DNA from: Massilia antarctica
GTDB lineage: Bacteria; Pseudomonadota; Gammaproteobacteria; Burkholderiales; Burkholderiaceae_D
Length of the DNA: 64,000 bases
Reading direction: 5' to 3'
Assembly (NCBI RefSeq): GCF_015689335.1
Contig: NZ_CP065053.1
Coordinates: 2,542,001-2,606,000, forward strand
Positions within the stretch are counted from its first letter, which is position 1. The number at the start of each line of letters is the position of its first letter. A program made the position numbers and the translations under genes. Below the pieces are notes generated by a model, which was not told the DNA's origin, ran no database searches, and saw only the letters and a list, made by a program, of their open reading frames with translations. Positions 8,354-17,394 of the stretch are shown here, piece after piece.

Positions 8354-10035
8354 TCGTCGACCCCAAAGCGAGCGCCAAGCTCGCCACCAAGGTCCAGCTG
8401 GTCGACTGGGCAGGCAAAAATTACCTGGTGGTGGATGACTTCATCGGCATTCGCCAGTTGCTGCGCGAAAGCTTGCGTAACCTGGGCGCCAAGAATATCG
8501 ACCAGGCATCGAGCGGCGGCGAAGCCATCGCCATGCTGGCGCGCATCCGCTACGACGTGGTGCTGTGCGACTACAACCTGGGCGAGGGCAAGAATGGCCA
8601 GCAAGTGCTGGAAGAGGCGCGGGTGCGCAATTTGCTGCTGCCGAGCAGCGTGTGGCTGATGGTGTCGGCCGAAAAAAGCGTCGAATCGGTCATGGGCGCG
8701 GCCGAGCACCAGCCCGACGCCTACCTGATCAAGCCAATCACCGAGGGCGTGCTGCTGACCCGCCTGAACCGCGTGTGGCACAAGAAACAAGTCTTCAAGC
8801 AAATCGACCAGGCCTTTGCCGAAAAGGATTACCTGCGCGCGGCCAAGATGTGCGACAGCCAGATCGAATCCAACAAGCTGCATGAAATGGAATTGCTGCG
8901 CATGAAGGCGCGCCTGATGCTCAAAAGCGGCGAACCGGAAAAGGCGCGCGAAACCTATGAGCGCGTGCTGCAGGAGCGCGATTACCAGTGGGCCAAGGCG
9001 GGCTTGGCCAAGATCCGCATGACCAATGGCGAATACGAGCAGGCGCGCCAGATGTTCCAGGGCGTCATCGCCGAGAACCGCTACTACATCGACGCTTACG
9101 ACCAGCTGGCGCTCACCTATCAGAGCATGGGCCAGAACGAGGAAGCCTGCGCCGTGCTCGAACGCGCGGCCAAATTGTCGCCCAATTCAGTGCTGCGGCA
9201 GCGCTCCTTGGGTCAGGTGTCGCTCAAGCTCGGCAATGTGGGCATGGCGGAAAAAGCTTTTCGGAAATGCATTTCGATCGGCGAATATTCCGTGATGAAA
9301 ACGGTCGATGCGTATTTCGGCCTGGCGCGGGTGTGCGGGCTCAAGCACGACACCAAGGAAGCGCTGCAATTGCTGGTGCTGGCCCAGCGCGAGTTCGCGG
9401 GCGAACAGATTCAGCTGCGCAGCAAGATTACCGAGGGCATGGTCTACCACGAGAGCGGCGATTTCCAGCGCGCGCGCAAGGCTGGCGACGAGCTCGACGA
9501 GCTGCTCATCGGCAGTCCCGAGCGGCCCGATACGCCCACCTGCCTGGAACTGGCGACCTTGCTGTTTTCCGTCGGGCACCGCGATTCGCCTGTCGAACTG
9601 CTGTGCTACGTGATCAAGAACAATCACGATAACCTGCAATTGCTCGACGACGTACAAAAAATCTTCGACCACGCCCACATGGGCGAGGAAGGCTTGGCGC
9701 TGATCCGCTCGTCGCGCAAGGAAGCAAGCGACCTGATGAATCAGGGCGTGTCGCTATGGAAAACCGGCAAGCTGCCCGAGGCGGTGGCCTGGATGCGCAG
9801 CGCACGCATGAGCTTGCCGAACAACTTGCGCATCCTGTTCAACTCCGCGCAGATTATTATTTCGCACATGCAGCAGCTCGGTCATGACCCCGCCCTGGCG
9901 GCCGAAGCCACCGAGGTGTTGCTGCACGTGGACAAGATCCTGCCCGGGCAACAGCGCTTCGCCCAGCTCATGGAACAGCTCGCCGCACTTGCGCCGCGAG
10001 CGGGAGAGGAGGCCGCCGAGCTTGACCCAGGCTGA
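8350..10035 (+). CDS. Response regulator with TPR output domain
   Basis: 561 residues. N-terminal receiver (~20-140): acidic pocket in YLVVDDF, phosphoacceptor Asp74 in VVLCDYNLGEGKNG, and Lys128 in YLIKPIT. The rest (~150-550) is a chain of TPR-like helices (for example ARQMFQGVIAENRYYIDAYD). There is no DNA-binding or enzymatic output domain, so signalling is probably by protein-protein contact. The start ATG overlaps the kinase stop (ATGA); an upstream in-frame start at 8200 would lie wholly inside the kinase and is rejected. CheY-TPR proteins of this kind are common in Burkholderiales, but their partners are mostly unknown. Confidence 0.9.
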   Translation: MIVDPKASAKLATKVQLVDWAGKNYLVVDDFIGIRQLLRESLRNLGAKNIDQASSGGEAIAMLARIRYDVVLCDYNLGEGKNGQQVLEEARVRNLLLPSSVWLMVSAEKSVESVMGAAEHQPDAYLIKPITEGVLLTRLNRVWHKKQVFKQIDQAFAEKDYLRAAKMCDSQIESNKLHEMELLRMKARLMLKSGEPEKARETYERVLQERDYQWAKAGLAKIRMTNGEYEQARQMFQGVIAENRYYIDAYDQLALTYQSMGQNEEACAVLERAAKLSPNSVLRQRSLGQVSLKLGNVGMAEKAFRKCISIGEYSVMKTVDAYFGLARVCGLKHDTKEALQLLVLAQREFAGEQIQLRSKITEGMVYHESGDFQRARKAGDELDELLIGSPERPDTPTCLELATLLFSVGHRDSPVELLCYVIKNNHDNLQLLDDVQKIFDHAHMGEEGLALIRSSRKEASDLMNQGVSLWKTGKLPEAVAWMRSARMSLPNNLRILFNSAQIIISHMQQLGHDPALAAEATEVLLHVDKILPGQQRFAQLMEQLAALAPRAGEEAAELDPG

Positions 10036-10127
10036 GCCGTTTTCACGTTTGCGTTTGTCCCCACGCTTGCTGGTGATAAACTGATCGCTGCGCGGAAGTT
10101 TCCGCATTCAACAGGAAAGGGACGACC

Positions 10128-10343
10128 ATGCGCGACATCGCAAATGAAGTCTATGAAAAAATGCGTGTAGGCAGCAGTGCATGGATACGGCCAGTGGCGG
10201 CCAAGGGCGATACCGTGCCCGAATTCCAGGCTGTGCATGAGCAAGTCAAACAGATGGCGGACGAGGGTTTGATTACCATCTCGACCATCAAACGCCAGGA
10301 AGACGGCCTGATCGATGCGATCCGGATTCAGCGACTGGCGTAA
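10128..10343 (+). CDS. Small hypothetical protein, 71 aa
   Basis: No function recognised. The ATG is preceded by a strong ribosome site (AGGAAAGGGA, 7 bases away), and codon use is like its neighbours. The protein is soluble, opens MRDIANEVYEKMRVG, and ends in a helix-strand pattern (VKQMADEGLITISTIKR) that could be a small winged-helix or dimerisation fold. It stands alone, 92 bp after the response regulator, and is followed by a hairpin shared with the convergent phaM. Confidence 0.7.
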   Translation: MRDIANEVYEKMRVGSSAWIRPVAAKGDTVPEFQAVHEQVKQMADEGLITISTIKRQEDGLIDAIRIQRLA

Positions 10344-10361
10344 GCAATCCCTGTAACACGG

Positions 10362-10395
10362 CAAGCGCTGCCGCCCCCTCGGGCGGCCTGCCTTG
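10362..10395. terminator. Bidirectional hairpin between convergent genes
   Basis: Stem CCGCCC/GGGCGG (10371-10386, loop CCTC) extended after 5-base internal loops by CAAG/CTTG. It sits exactly between two convergent genes. There is no T-run on either side, so it may act with Rho rather than alone. Confidence 0.5.
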
Positions 10396-11058
10396 TCAGG
10401 CGCCGGTTTTCGGCTTGGCGCGCCGGGATGCGGCCTTGGCAGCACTCTCCGGCTCGCCGGGGCTCGTATCCGCCGGTTCCTCTGCCGCCTTCTGCGCCGC
10501 CGGGGCCGGCTTCCCGCCAAGGTCTCCCTTGTCCGCACCCGCCTCCGGCGTCATCGCCGTGGTTACCGCCTGATTAAATTGTTCCTGCAGCATGTTCCAC
10601 CACGCCACGGGATTGTTCATCGCGTTCGCTGGCGCTGCCTCTTTGTGTTCCGTGGCCGGCTCGGGTGCCGCTGCCTTGGCGGGCGCGGCAGCGGGCTGGC
10701 TGAAAAACGCCGACGCGAACGGGGCCGCGGCCAGCACCGATTTCTCATCCGCGCCAGGTTGCTTGACGGCGGCCGCCAGGGTCGCGCCCATCGATTTCAA
10801 GGTGGCGATCGTGCCGCGCTGCACTTCCATGGTTTGGATGGTGCCGCGCAGCATGGACACATTGATGTTGAGCCAGGCTTCCACGGCTTTCAGGTCGGCG
10901 ATCTTCTTGTCCAGCTCGTCGAGCGAGACGGGCGGCATGGCCAGGTTGGGGAAGGACATCCCCGGCACGGCCATGCTACCCCACAAATTCTTGACGAAGT
11001 CCAGCGTGTCGGTCACGGCGCCGACACCGGGGATGTTGGGCATGGGTGGTTTCAGCAT
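10396..11058 (-). CDS. phaM: PhaM-type PHB granule-associated regulatory protein
   Basis: 220 residues. The N-terminal half carries the PhaM signature: DTLDFVKNLWGSM, then KKIADLKAVEAWLNINVSML and RGTIQTMEVQRGTIATLK. The C-terminal half is Ala/Pro-rich and ends in a basic tail (KAASRRAKPKTGA). In Ralstonia, PhaM activates the PHB synthase PhaC1 and tethers granules to the nucleoid through its basic C-terminus. The same division, helical phasin-like body plus basic DNA-binding tail, is visible here. No other pha gene lies in the window. Single gene, convergent with the 71-aa ORF. Confidence 0.85.
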   Translation of the reverse strand: MLKPPMPNIPGVGAVTDTLDFVKNLWGSMAVPGMSFPNLAMPPVSLDELDKKIADLKAVEAWLNINVSMLRGTIQTMEVQRGTIATLKSMGATLAAAVKQPGADEKSVLAAAPFASAFFSQPAAAPAKAAAPEPATEHKEAAPANAMNNPVAWWNMLQEQFNQAVTTAMTPEAGADKGDLGGKPAPAAQKAAEEPADTSPGEPESAAKAASRRAKPKTGA

Positions 11059-11189
11059 GGAAGTCTCCGTAAAGTAGAAGCCTGAGCGTAGCAGATAATT
11101 ATCATCCTATCAAAGAATGATGTGCGGGCAGCGAACGCTACACTGGGCGGTGTCAGCGTTAAAAGCGCCAGACACGTTAAACTGTCGCC

Positions 11190-12320
11190 ATGACGATCGC
11201 ATCCTTTCTCTCCCGGCATCGCCGCGCCCTGGTGATCGGCTCGGCGACAGTCCTGCTGCATTATCTGGCGATCAGTTTTGTCGGCGCGCGCATCGGGCTG
11301 GCGCCCGCCAATGCGCCGGACCAGGAACCGCTCACCATCTTCGCCGCGCTGCACGCGCCGGCGCCGCCGGCCGCGCCCGTGGCGCCGCCCAAGCCGACGC
11401 CGACGCCGAAGCCGAAGCCGAAGCCGGTTGCGGCGCGGCCGCGTCCGCCTGCCAGGCCGCTGCCTGCGCCGGCGGCGCCCGTCGCCGAGGCCAGCGAACA
11501 GCCGCAGCCCGCGGCGCAGGCCAGCCCGGCCGCCGCCACCGATGCGGCGCCAGCGCCCGTTCAAATGAACCTTGCCGAGGTGGCGCCCGCCGTGGAAGCG
11601 GCGCCGGAACCGGCACCGCCGCCAGCGGCCCCGGCGGAACCGGCCAAGCCGGCGCTCAAGGTCAGCCTGCCGCCATCGGCCGAGCTGAACTACGAGGTGG
11701 CGCGCACCGACCGCGACGGCGGCACCTGGTCCGGGCTGTCGACCATCTCGTGGAAGCAGGCCGGCGGCGCCTACAAGCTGTCGATGGAGGCGAGCGTGAG
11801 CCTGCTGGTGGCGCATGTGAACCTGGTGCTGCTCACCAGCGAAGGCACGGTCGGCGCGGACGGCATCGCGCCGCGCCTGTCCACCGAAAAGCGGCGCGGC
11901 AAGACCCAGACGGCCACCCATTTCGGCGGGCCGGACGGCAAGATTACCTTTTCCGCGTCCGAGCGCAGCTATCCCATGCTGGCCGGAACCCAGGACAAGG
12001 CCAGCTTCCTGATCCAGCTGGCCGCCATCGGCCGCGCCGACAGCGCCCAGCTGGCCAGCGGCGTCGAGCTGTTCGTGGGCGAGGAAAAGGATGCCAATCC
12101 CTTCGGCTTCGTGCTGGTCGGGAAGGAAGAAATCGATACCCGGATGGGGCGGATGGCGACCTGGCACGTCGCCCGTCCGCCGCGCCCGGGGGCCTACAAC
12201 TCGCGCCTGGATATCTGGCTGGCGCCCGCGCACAACTGGTATCCGGTGCAGATCCGCAATACCGAGTCGAATGGCTCGGTCACGACCCAGACCATCCGCA
12301 AGATTCTCATCACCGACTAA
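11190..12320 (+). CDS. DUF3108 protein with N-terminal membrane anchor and Pro-rich linker
   Basis: 376 residues. One N-terminal membrane segment (~12-30) is followed by a long TonB-like linker of Ala-Pro and Lys-Pro repeats (~50-155), then a periplasmic DUF3108 domain (~155-376). That domain contains a run of beta strands and the closing block LAPAHNWYPVQIR. Function is unknown; DUF3108 proteins are exported and resemble lipid-binding or outer-membrane-linked beta structures. The next gene, 10 bp downstream, is a paralogue without the linker. The shared blocks PPSA-L-Y, FSA-YP-L and WYPVQ show tandem duplication. Confidence 0.85.
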   Translation: MTIASFLSRHRRALVIGSATVLLHYLAISFVGARIGLAPANAPDQEPLTIFAALHAPAPPAAPVAPPKPTPTPKPKPKPVAARPRPPARPLPAPAAPVAEASEQPQPAAQASPAAATDAAPAPVQMNLAEVAPAVEAAPEPAPPPAAPAEPAKPALKVSLPPSAELNYEVARTDRDGGTWSGLSTISWKQAGGAYKLSMEASVSLLVAHVNLVLLTSEGTVGADGIAPRLSTEKRRGKTQTATHFGGPDGKITFSASERSYPMLAGTQDKASFLIQLAAIGRADSAQLASGVELFVGEEKDANPFGFVLVGKEEIDTRMGRMATWHVARPPRPGAYNSRLDIWLAPAHNWYPVQIRNTESNGSVTTQTIRKILITD

Positions 12321-12330
12321 GGAAATCACC

Positions 12331-13086
12331 ATGCGAGCACATCTTTTGACACACCTGCTGGGCGGCGCCGTCCTGGCCGGCAGCTTGTCCAGCGCCAGCG
12401 GCGCCGCGGCCGACCATGAAGCGCTGCTGCGCCCGGTCAACGTGCCGCCCTCGGCCGATCTGCACTACATCCTCAAGGCGCGCCAGAAAGGCTTGTCCCT
12501 GGGCGGCGAAGCCCAGGTGACCTGGCGCGCGGGCGAGGGCAAGTACAGCCTGGTCACCGAAACAAAGGCCCAGATATTCGGCAAGATCCTCGACAGCCGC
12601 AGCGAAGGCCTGATCGATAACTACGGCATCGCGCCGCTCCAGTTCGTGGAAAAGCGCTTTCACAAGGAAGCGACCACGGCTACCTTCGACCGCGCCGCCA
12701 AGACCATGAGTTTCAGCGCCGGCAAGGAAATCTATCCCTTGCTCGGCGGCGAGCAGGACCGCAGCAGCGCGCAGTGGCAACTGGCGGCCCTGGCGCGCGC
12801 CCAGCCGGACAAATTCATTCCGGGCTCGGAGTGGCACATGTTCGTGGCCGGGCGCAAGGAGGCCCAGGCCTGGTCGTTCAAGGTGGTCAAGCGCGAAAAG
12901 ATCGTCACCGGCATCGGCGAAGTCGAGGCTATTCTCCTGTCCAAGGCGCCGCCGCCGGGCGACAAGGACCAGACCGTCGACCTGTGGCTGGCGCCGGCGT
13001 ACGACTGGTATCCGGTGCAGCTGCGCTACAGCGATGAAGACGGCGAGTTCATCGAGCAGACGGTCGACAAGATCAGCAAGAAGTAA
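12331..13086 (+). CDS. Exported DUF3108 protein
   Basis: 251 residues with a cleavable-looking signal peptide (HLLTHLLGGAVLAGSLSSASGAAA) and a full DUF3108 domain ending LAPAYDWYPVQLRYSDEDGE. It starts at ATG 12331 with AAGGAA upstream; a longer in-frame reading frame from 12091 runs inside the previous gene and is rejected. It is co-directional with, and 10 bp after, its paralogue, so both are probably one transcript. Its last 14 bp overlap the convergent LysR gene. Function unknown; probably periplasmic. Confidence 0.88.
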   Translation: MRAHLLTHLLGGAVLAGSLSSASGAAADHEALLRPVNVPPSADLHYILKARQKGLSLGGEAQVTWRAGEGKYSLVTETKAQIFGKILDSRSEGLIDNYGIAPLQFVEKRFHKEATTATFDRAAKTMSFSAGKEIYPLLGGEQDRSSAQWQLAALARAQPDKFIPGSEWHMFVAGRKEAQAWSFKVVKREKIVTGIGEVEAILLSKAPPPGDKDQTVDLWLAPAYDWYPVQLRYSDEDGEFIEQTVDKISKK

Positions 13087-14008
13087 GGGACGCCGCGCGC
13101 GCCGGTGGATGCGCCGCCGGCCGCCCGGCGCCCGCCAGCTCGTGCACCGCCTGGCGCAGCAGGTCGGCCAGCAGGGTGGTCAGCGCACTGTCGTCGCCGC
13201 GCCGGCGGTGCATCGCCAGGTCGATGGTGGGCAGGGCCGGCAGGCCGTTGGCGAGCGGATCGATCGGCGCCAGCGCCGGCGGCAGGCCGATGCGGGTGCG
13301 GATCGTCATCCCCAGCCCCGCGGCCGAGGCTGCCCACAGCGCCGACAGGCTGGCGCTGGAAAACGCGCAACGCCAGCGGATGCCGGCCTGGTCCAACGCA
13401 TCGGTGGCGATGTCGCGCAGCGCGCATGGCGCTTCCAGCAACACCAGCGGCAGTGGGCCGGGACCAGTGGTCATCGCCTGCGCGGCTCCGCCAGGGCCGA
13501 TCCAGTGCAGGGGCAGGGTGGCGAGATGCTCGCCGCGCGCGTCTTCCGCTCCGGCATCCCAGGCGATCGCCAGGTCGAGCTGGCCGGTGGCCACCCTCCG
13601 CTGCAATTGCGCGCTCCTGGCCACGCACACGTCGATGCGGGCATGGGGATGGCTGCGGATAAATTGCCCCAGCACCCACGCCAGCAAGGCTTCGCCCACA
13701 TCTTCCTGCAGCCCGAGACGCACTTCGCCGGCCAGGCTGGCGCCGCGCAAGGCCAGGGCGGCCTCGTCGTTCATCGCCAGCATGCGGCGCGCGTAGGCCA
13801 GCAGGGTGGTGCCGGCATCGGTCAGCGCCAGGCCACGTCCCGACTTGCGAAACAGCACGACCCCCGCCTGTTCTTCCAGCTTTTTCAACTGTGCGCTCAC
13901 CGCCGACGTGGAGCGGCCCAGCTGCGCGGCCGCCTTGGCGTAGCTGCCGAGGTCGATACCGGTGGCAAAACTGCGCAGGGTGTCGAGTTCAAAGTTCACT
14001 GTCCGCAT
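13073..14008 (-). CDS. LysR-family transcriptional regulator
   Basis: 311 residues. LysR winged helix at the N-terminus (FELDTLRSFATGIDLGSYAK, then AAAQLGRSTSAVSAQLKKLE) followed by the substrate-binding domain (~90-290; EVRLGLQEDVGEALL). The start is the ATG at 14008 with AGGA five bases upstream. It is divergent from an MFS transporter across ~99 bp, the classical LysR arrangement, so the transporter is the likely target. The C-terminus is an Ala/Pro-rich tail that overlaps the convergent DUF3108 gene by 14 bp. The inducer is not predictable. Confidence 0.92.
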   Translation of the reverse strand: MRTVNFELDTLRSFATGIDLGSYAKAAAQLGRSTSAVSAQLKKLEEQAGVVLFRKSGRGLALTDAGTTLLAYARRMLAMNDEAALALRGASLAGEVRLGLQEDVGEALLAWVLGQFIRSHPHARIDVCVARSAQLQRRVATGQLDLAIAWDAGAEDARGEHLATLPLHWIGPGGAAQAMTTGPGPLPLVLLEAPCALRDIATDALDQAGIRWRCAFSSASLSALWAASAAGLGMTIRTRIGLPPALAPIDPLANGLPALPTIDLAMHRRRGDDSALTTLLADLLRQAVHELAGAGRPAAHPPARAASLTSC

Positions 14009-14107
14009 GATTGTCCTGTTTTTCGGCATGATGACCTCGATATTATCTGATATTCAAAATGGTTGCCCGGGCCGACAATCAAGCTCCCTTCATCCACAGG
14101 AGCTATA

Positions 14108-15385
14108 GTGCCCACCATCATCGCCATGCCCGCGCCGGATCGTCACCGCTGGAAAGTCCTGGGTGTCGGCGTGGCCGCTAACGCCAGTTTTGCCGCCGCC
14201 TTCGCCGGCATTCCTGCCGCCGCGGTCATGCTGCGCTCGGCGTACGCGCTGAGCGACGCGGCGCTCGGCCTGGCGCTCGGCTTGATGGGCCTGGGCATCG
14301 CCTGCAGCGAATTTCCGTGGGGCGTGCTGACCGACCGCTGGGGCGACCGCAAAGTGCTCTTGACCGGCTTGGGCGGCACGGCGGCCGCGCTGCTGCTGAT
14401 GGCGCTGTGGGCCGCGCCCGGCGCGCATGGCATCCCCGGGCTGGGCCTGGTGGGCGCCGGCTTGCTGCTGGTCGGTTTGCTGGGCGGCAGCGTCAACGGA
14501 TCGAGCGGACGCGCCGTCATGGTGTGGTTCGGCAGCGCCGAGCGCGGCATGGCGATGAGCATCCGCCAGACCGCCGTCCCGCTCGGCGGCGCGCTGGGCG
14601 CGCTGGTGCTGCCCGCGCTGGCCCGGCAGGCCGGCTTTGGCGCGGTGTACGGCTTGCTATCGGCCCTGTGCGCCATCAGCCTGCTGCTGACGTGGCGCTG
14701 GCTGCGCGACCCTGACACCGCGGCGGCACCCGCCGGCAGCGCGGCCGGGCCTGTACCCCCGCCGTCGCCGGACCGGGCGCGGCTGTGGGCGATGGTCGGG
14801 GCAATCGGCATCCTGTGCGCGCCGCAATTCGGCATCCTCAGTTTCGGCACCGTGTTCCTGCACGACCTGCTGGGGGCGGGTGTGGGCGCGACCACGGCGG
14901 CCATGGTGGCCCTGCAATGTGGCGCGATGGCGATGCGCGTCTGGAGCGGCCGCTGGACCGACCGCCACGGCAATCGGGCCTGGTTCCTGCGCGCCGCCGC
15001 GTGGGGCAGCGTGCTGTGCTTTGTGATGCTGGGCCTGGTGTCGCTGTTGCTGGCGCCCTCGGTGACGGAGCGCCCGCCCCTGCTGGCGCTGGCGATGGTG
15101 GCGCTCACCGTGAGCGGCGTGTGCGTGTCGGCGTGGCACGGCGTCGCCTATGCCGAGCTGGTCACCCTGGCGGGCGCGGGAAGGGCGGGCACGGCCCTGG
15201 GAATGGCCAATACCAGCGTGTTCGTGGCGTGCTTTGCGACCTCGTCGGCCATTCCCCACATCAATGCGCTGGCCGGCTGGGTCGGCGTGTGGCTGGTCGG
15301 GGCGGCCTGTGCCGCAGCGGCCTTGCCGCTGTTTGCCCGTTCCGCGCGCGTATCCTGCGAGAAGCGGGCGCCGCAAACGGTGTGA
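14108..15385 (+). CDS. Major facilitator superfamily transporter
   Basis: 425 residues with about twelve hydrophobic segments and the MFS loop 2-3 motif GVLTDRWGDRKVLL. A second half-signature, MRVWSGRWTDRHGNRAW, lies in the loop after helix 8. Start chosen at the GTG at 14108 because AGGAG sits five bases upstream; the ATG at 14126 is the alternative. The family is a secondary transporter of the inner membrane, and drug or small-organic-acid efflux is typical of this sub-group, but the substrate is unknown. It is divergent from, and probably controlled by, the LysR regulator. Confidence 0.9.
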   Translation: MPTIIAMPAPDRHRWKVLGVGVAANASFAAAFAGIPAAAVMLRSAYALSDAALGLALGLMGLGIACSEFPWGVLTDRWGDRKVLLTGLGGTAAALLLMALWAAPGAHGIPGLGLVGAGLLLVGLLGGSVNGSSGRAVMVWFGSAERGMAMSIRQTAVPLGGALGALVLPALARQAGFGAVYGLLSALCAISLLLTWRWLRDPDTAAAPAGSAAGPVPPPSPDRARLWAMVGAIGILCAPQFGILSFGTVFLHDLLGAGVGATTAAMVALQCGAMAMRVWSGRWTDRHGNRAWFLRAAAWGSVLCFVMLGLVSLLLAPSVTERPPLLALAMVALTVSGVCVSAWHGVAYAELVTLAGAGRAGTALGMANTSVFVACFATSSAIPHINALAGWVGVWLVGAACAAAALPLFARSARVSCEKRAPQTV

Positions 15386-15403
15386 GCTGGTGCCCCGGCC
15401 GCT

Positions 15404-15850
15404 TCAGCGTTGTTGTTGTTGGCGCTGCTTGATCAGCGCATACGGATTGTCCACAGTATCGCCGAACGCGGCATAGGCGTGCCGGATGCGGGCGGCGATG
15501 GCGCTCTCCAGGGTTGCCGGATCGACCGACACGGCGTAGGCCAGGGCATCGGCCAGGCCCAGGGAGCGGATGATGGCGAGCATCAGCGCCGTCGATCCAA
15601 GGTCGCCCCGGTCCCACACCCCGATCGCAAATGCGCTCAGGCGCTTCCTGGCCGCATGCGGCAGGATTTCATAGGTTTGCCATTGGCGGTCGGCCAATTG
15701 CGACAGCGCTTGCATCATCATCCACTTTTCCGCCGGGTCCGGCACCCCGTTCCGGAACGAGCGCAGCAGGGAGGCGAGTTCCTTCTCCACCTGCGGAGAT
15801 GGCAAATAATCGGGCAAGGTAGTAATCCTTTGCAACTCGTCTTGATCCAC
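15404..15850 (-). CDS. Hypothetical protein, 148 aa
   Basis: No family recognised. A soluble, helical protein starting from a GTG with GAGGAGA upstream. It contains EKWMMMQALSQLADRQWQTYE and ends in a polyglutamine-like tail (KQRQQQQR). It is convergent with the MFS gene (18-bp gap) and divergent from the SMC operon. Good codon use and a clear ribosome site support it as real. Confidence 0.7.
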   Translation of the reverse strand: MDQDELQRITTLPDYLPSPQVEKELASLLRSFRNGVPDPAEKWMMMQALSQLADRQWQTYEILPHAARKRLSAFAIGVWDRGDLGSTALMLAIIRSLGLADALAYAVSVDPATLESAIAARIRHAYAAFGDTVDNPYALIKQRQQQQR

Positions 15851-15961
15851 GCATCTCTCCTCTTAATGATGTGATATTACTTTAGTTTCAACAATTATTG
15901 TAATTATGAAACAAGATTGCAAACAGGGTGGGGCCATTTGGTCGGATTGCCGTGGCTTAAC

Positions 15962-15970
15962 TGATATACT
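15962..15970 (+). promoter_or_regulatory. Extended -10 promoter of the SMC operon
   Basis: TGATATACT is a perfect extended -10 (TGN plus TATACT), about 57 bp before the preferred kleisin start. No clear -35 is present, as expected for extended -10 promoters. Confidence 0.55.
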
Positions 15971-16026
15971 GACGCCCCCAAGGGCAGGACCTGTTGCCCA
16001 TAGCAAGAAACTGGTACCGGAACACG

Positions 16027-17394
16027 ATGATGGAAACGACGGCAGGCGTGGCTGCAGAACCACTGACTTTAGGGCAAGACGAGCACGATTCCTTGCAGGC
16101 GCATTTTCACGCCGGCATTTCGGCTGACGAGATCGAGCAAGTCTTCCATTTGAAGCGGGCGCAACCGACCCTGCAAGCTTTCACCGCCCTGTTCCATGGC
16201 GGCGCCGACGGCGTGCTGATCCGCCTGCTGGTGCTGCGCGAACTGGCGGCCGATACCAGCACCACCGCGTTTTCGCGCGCCGACATCAACCAGAAGCTGG
16301 CCTACCTGCTGCCCGAAAGCCTGGAAACGGTGCTCACCCGCCTGCGTACGCACGGCCTGCTGGCCTGGGATGCCCAGGCCGCCGTGTACCGGGTCACGCC
16401 GATGGCGCGCAATGTGCTCTCCTCGCTCGACACCCTGCTGTCGATGGGCCAGGCCGACGACGACGCCGAAATGGGCTTTTTGCTTTCGCAGGTGGCCGGC
16501 GCCCAGGCCGTGGGCGGGGTCACCGTCGACCAGCTCAAGCACCTGCTGGGACGCCTGGTCGAACTGACCGAGGAATTTCGCGACGCGATCGCCTCCGGTT
16601 CCGAGTTCCGCCTGCGCACCTCGCAAGCGAAGTGGCACATGGCCTGCGACTGGGTCGAGAAGGGTTCCGAAATCCTGCGCGCGATCACCAGCGACGAACG
16701 GGCCGACTCGGCCACCCACAAGGCCGCGCAAGCCATCGGGCGCGCCCAGAGCGCGCTGCTGAACATGCAGGGCATGTTCTCGCGCGCCTTGAACCAGATC
16801 GAGCGCCAGCGCGTGCACCTGGGCCAGTCCGGCCTGTCCACCACGGATGTGAAGCGCTGGCTGCTGGCGCACGAGGATTTATCGAGCCTGGCGCAGGGCG
16901 CCATCGACCGCCCGGTCATGCCGCTGTTCGTTACCCCGGCCGAAATGATCGACGTCGCCGAAACCGAACTGCTGGCCGAGCGCAGCGCCAGCATGGGCCC
17001 GAGCGGCCTGCCGCAGGGCGAGGACGCCCCGCTGACGATCAACGACGGCCCGGCCATCCAGGCCGAACTCGATGACTGGCTGGCGCGCCTGGCCGACTTT
17101 GCCAACCTCGGCAACTTCCCCAGCTTCTCGGAGCACGGTCCGAAAACGGTGCCGATCCAGGATTCGCTGCTGCCGGCCAGCTTCGCGGTGGCCTCCTACC
17201 GCGCCTCGATGCTGCCGCTCCTGGGCGACGCCGCCGAGGCCAGCCTGCAGGGCGCCACGGCGCAACTGGCGCGCCTGCCGATCACCTTCACGCCCACCGA
17301 CGAGATGGTGCAGCTGAACGACCCGCACGTGTTCGCGATGTCGATCGCCACCCTCTCACTTGATCTGGAAAGCGGCCCGGCCGATGATAAATGA
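16027..17394 (+). CDS. Kleisin-like subunit of an MksBEF/Wadjet-type condensin (MksF/JetA-like)
   Basis: 455 residues from the ATG at 16027; a TTG at 15994, just after AGGA, is the alternative. A winged-helix-like N-terminal region (~45-130; LLVLRELAADTSTTAFSRAD, then LRTHGLLAWD) is followed by a long helical middle (~150-290; KWHMACDWVEKGSEILRAI) and a smaller C-terminal domain (~345-455). Size, helical pattern and position as first gene before a KITE-like and an SMC ATPase gene match MksF/JetA kleisins, which bridge the SMC heads. No catalytic motif. Identification rests mainly on context. The stop overlaps the next start by 11 bp. Confidence 0.72.
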   Translation: MMETTAGVAAEPLTLGQDEHDSLQAHFHAGISADEIEQVFHLKRAQPTLQAFTALFHGGADGVLIRLLVLRELAADTSTTAFSRADINQKLAYLLPESLETVLTRLRTHGLLAWDAQAAVYRVTPMARNVLSSLDTLLSMGQADDDAEMGFLLSQVAGAQAVGGVTVDQLKHLLGRLVELTEEFRDAIASGSEFRLRTSQAKWHMACDWVEKGSEILRAITSDERADSATHKAAQAIGRAQSALLNMQGMFSRALNQIERQRVHLGQSGLSTTDVKRWLLAHEDLSSLAQGAIDRPVMPLFVTPAEMIDVAETELLAERSASMGPSGLPQGEDAPLTINDGPAIQAELDDWLARLADFANLGNFPSFSEHGPKTVPIQDSLLPASFAVASYRASMLPLLGDAAEASLQGATAQLARLPITFTPTDEMVQLNDPHVFAMSIATLSLDLESGPADDK

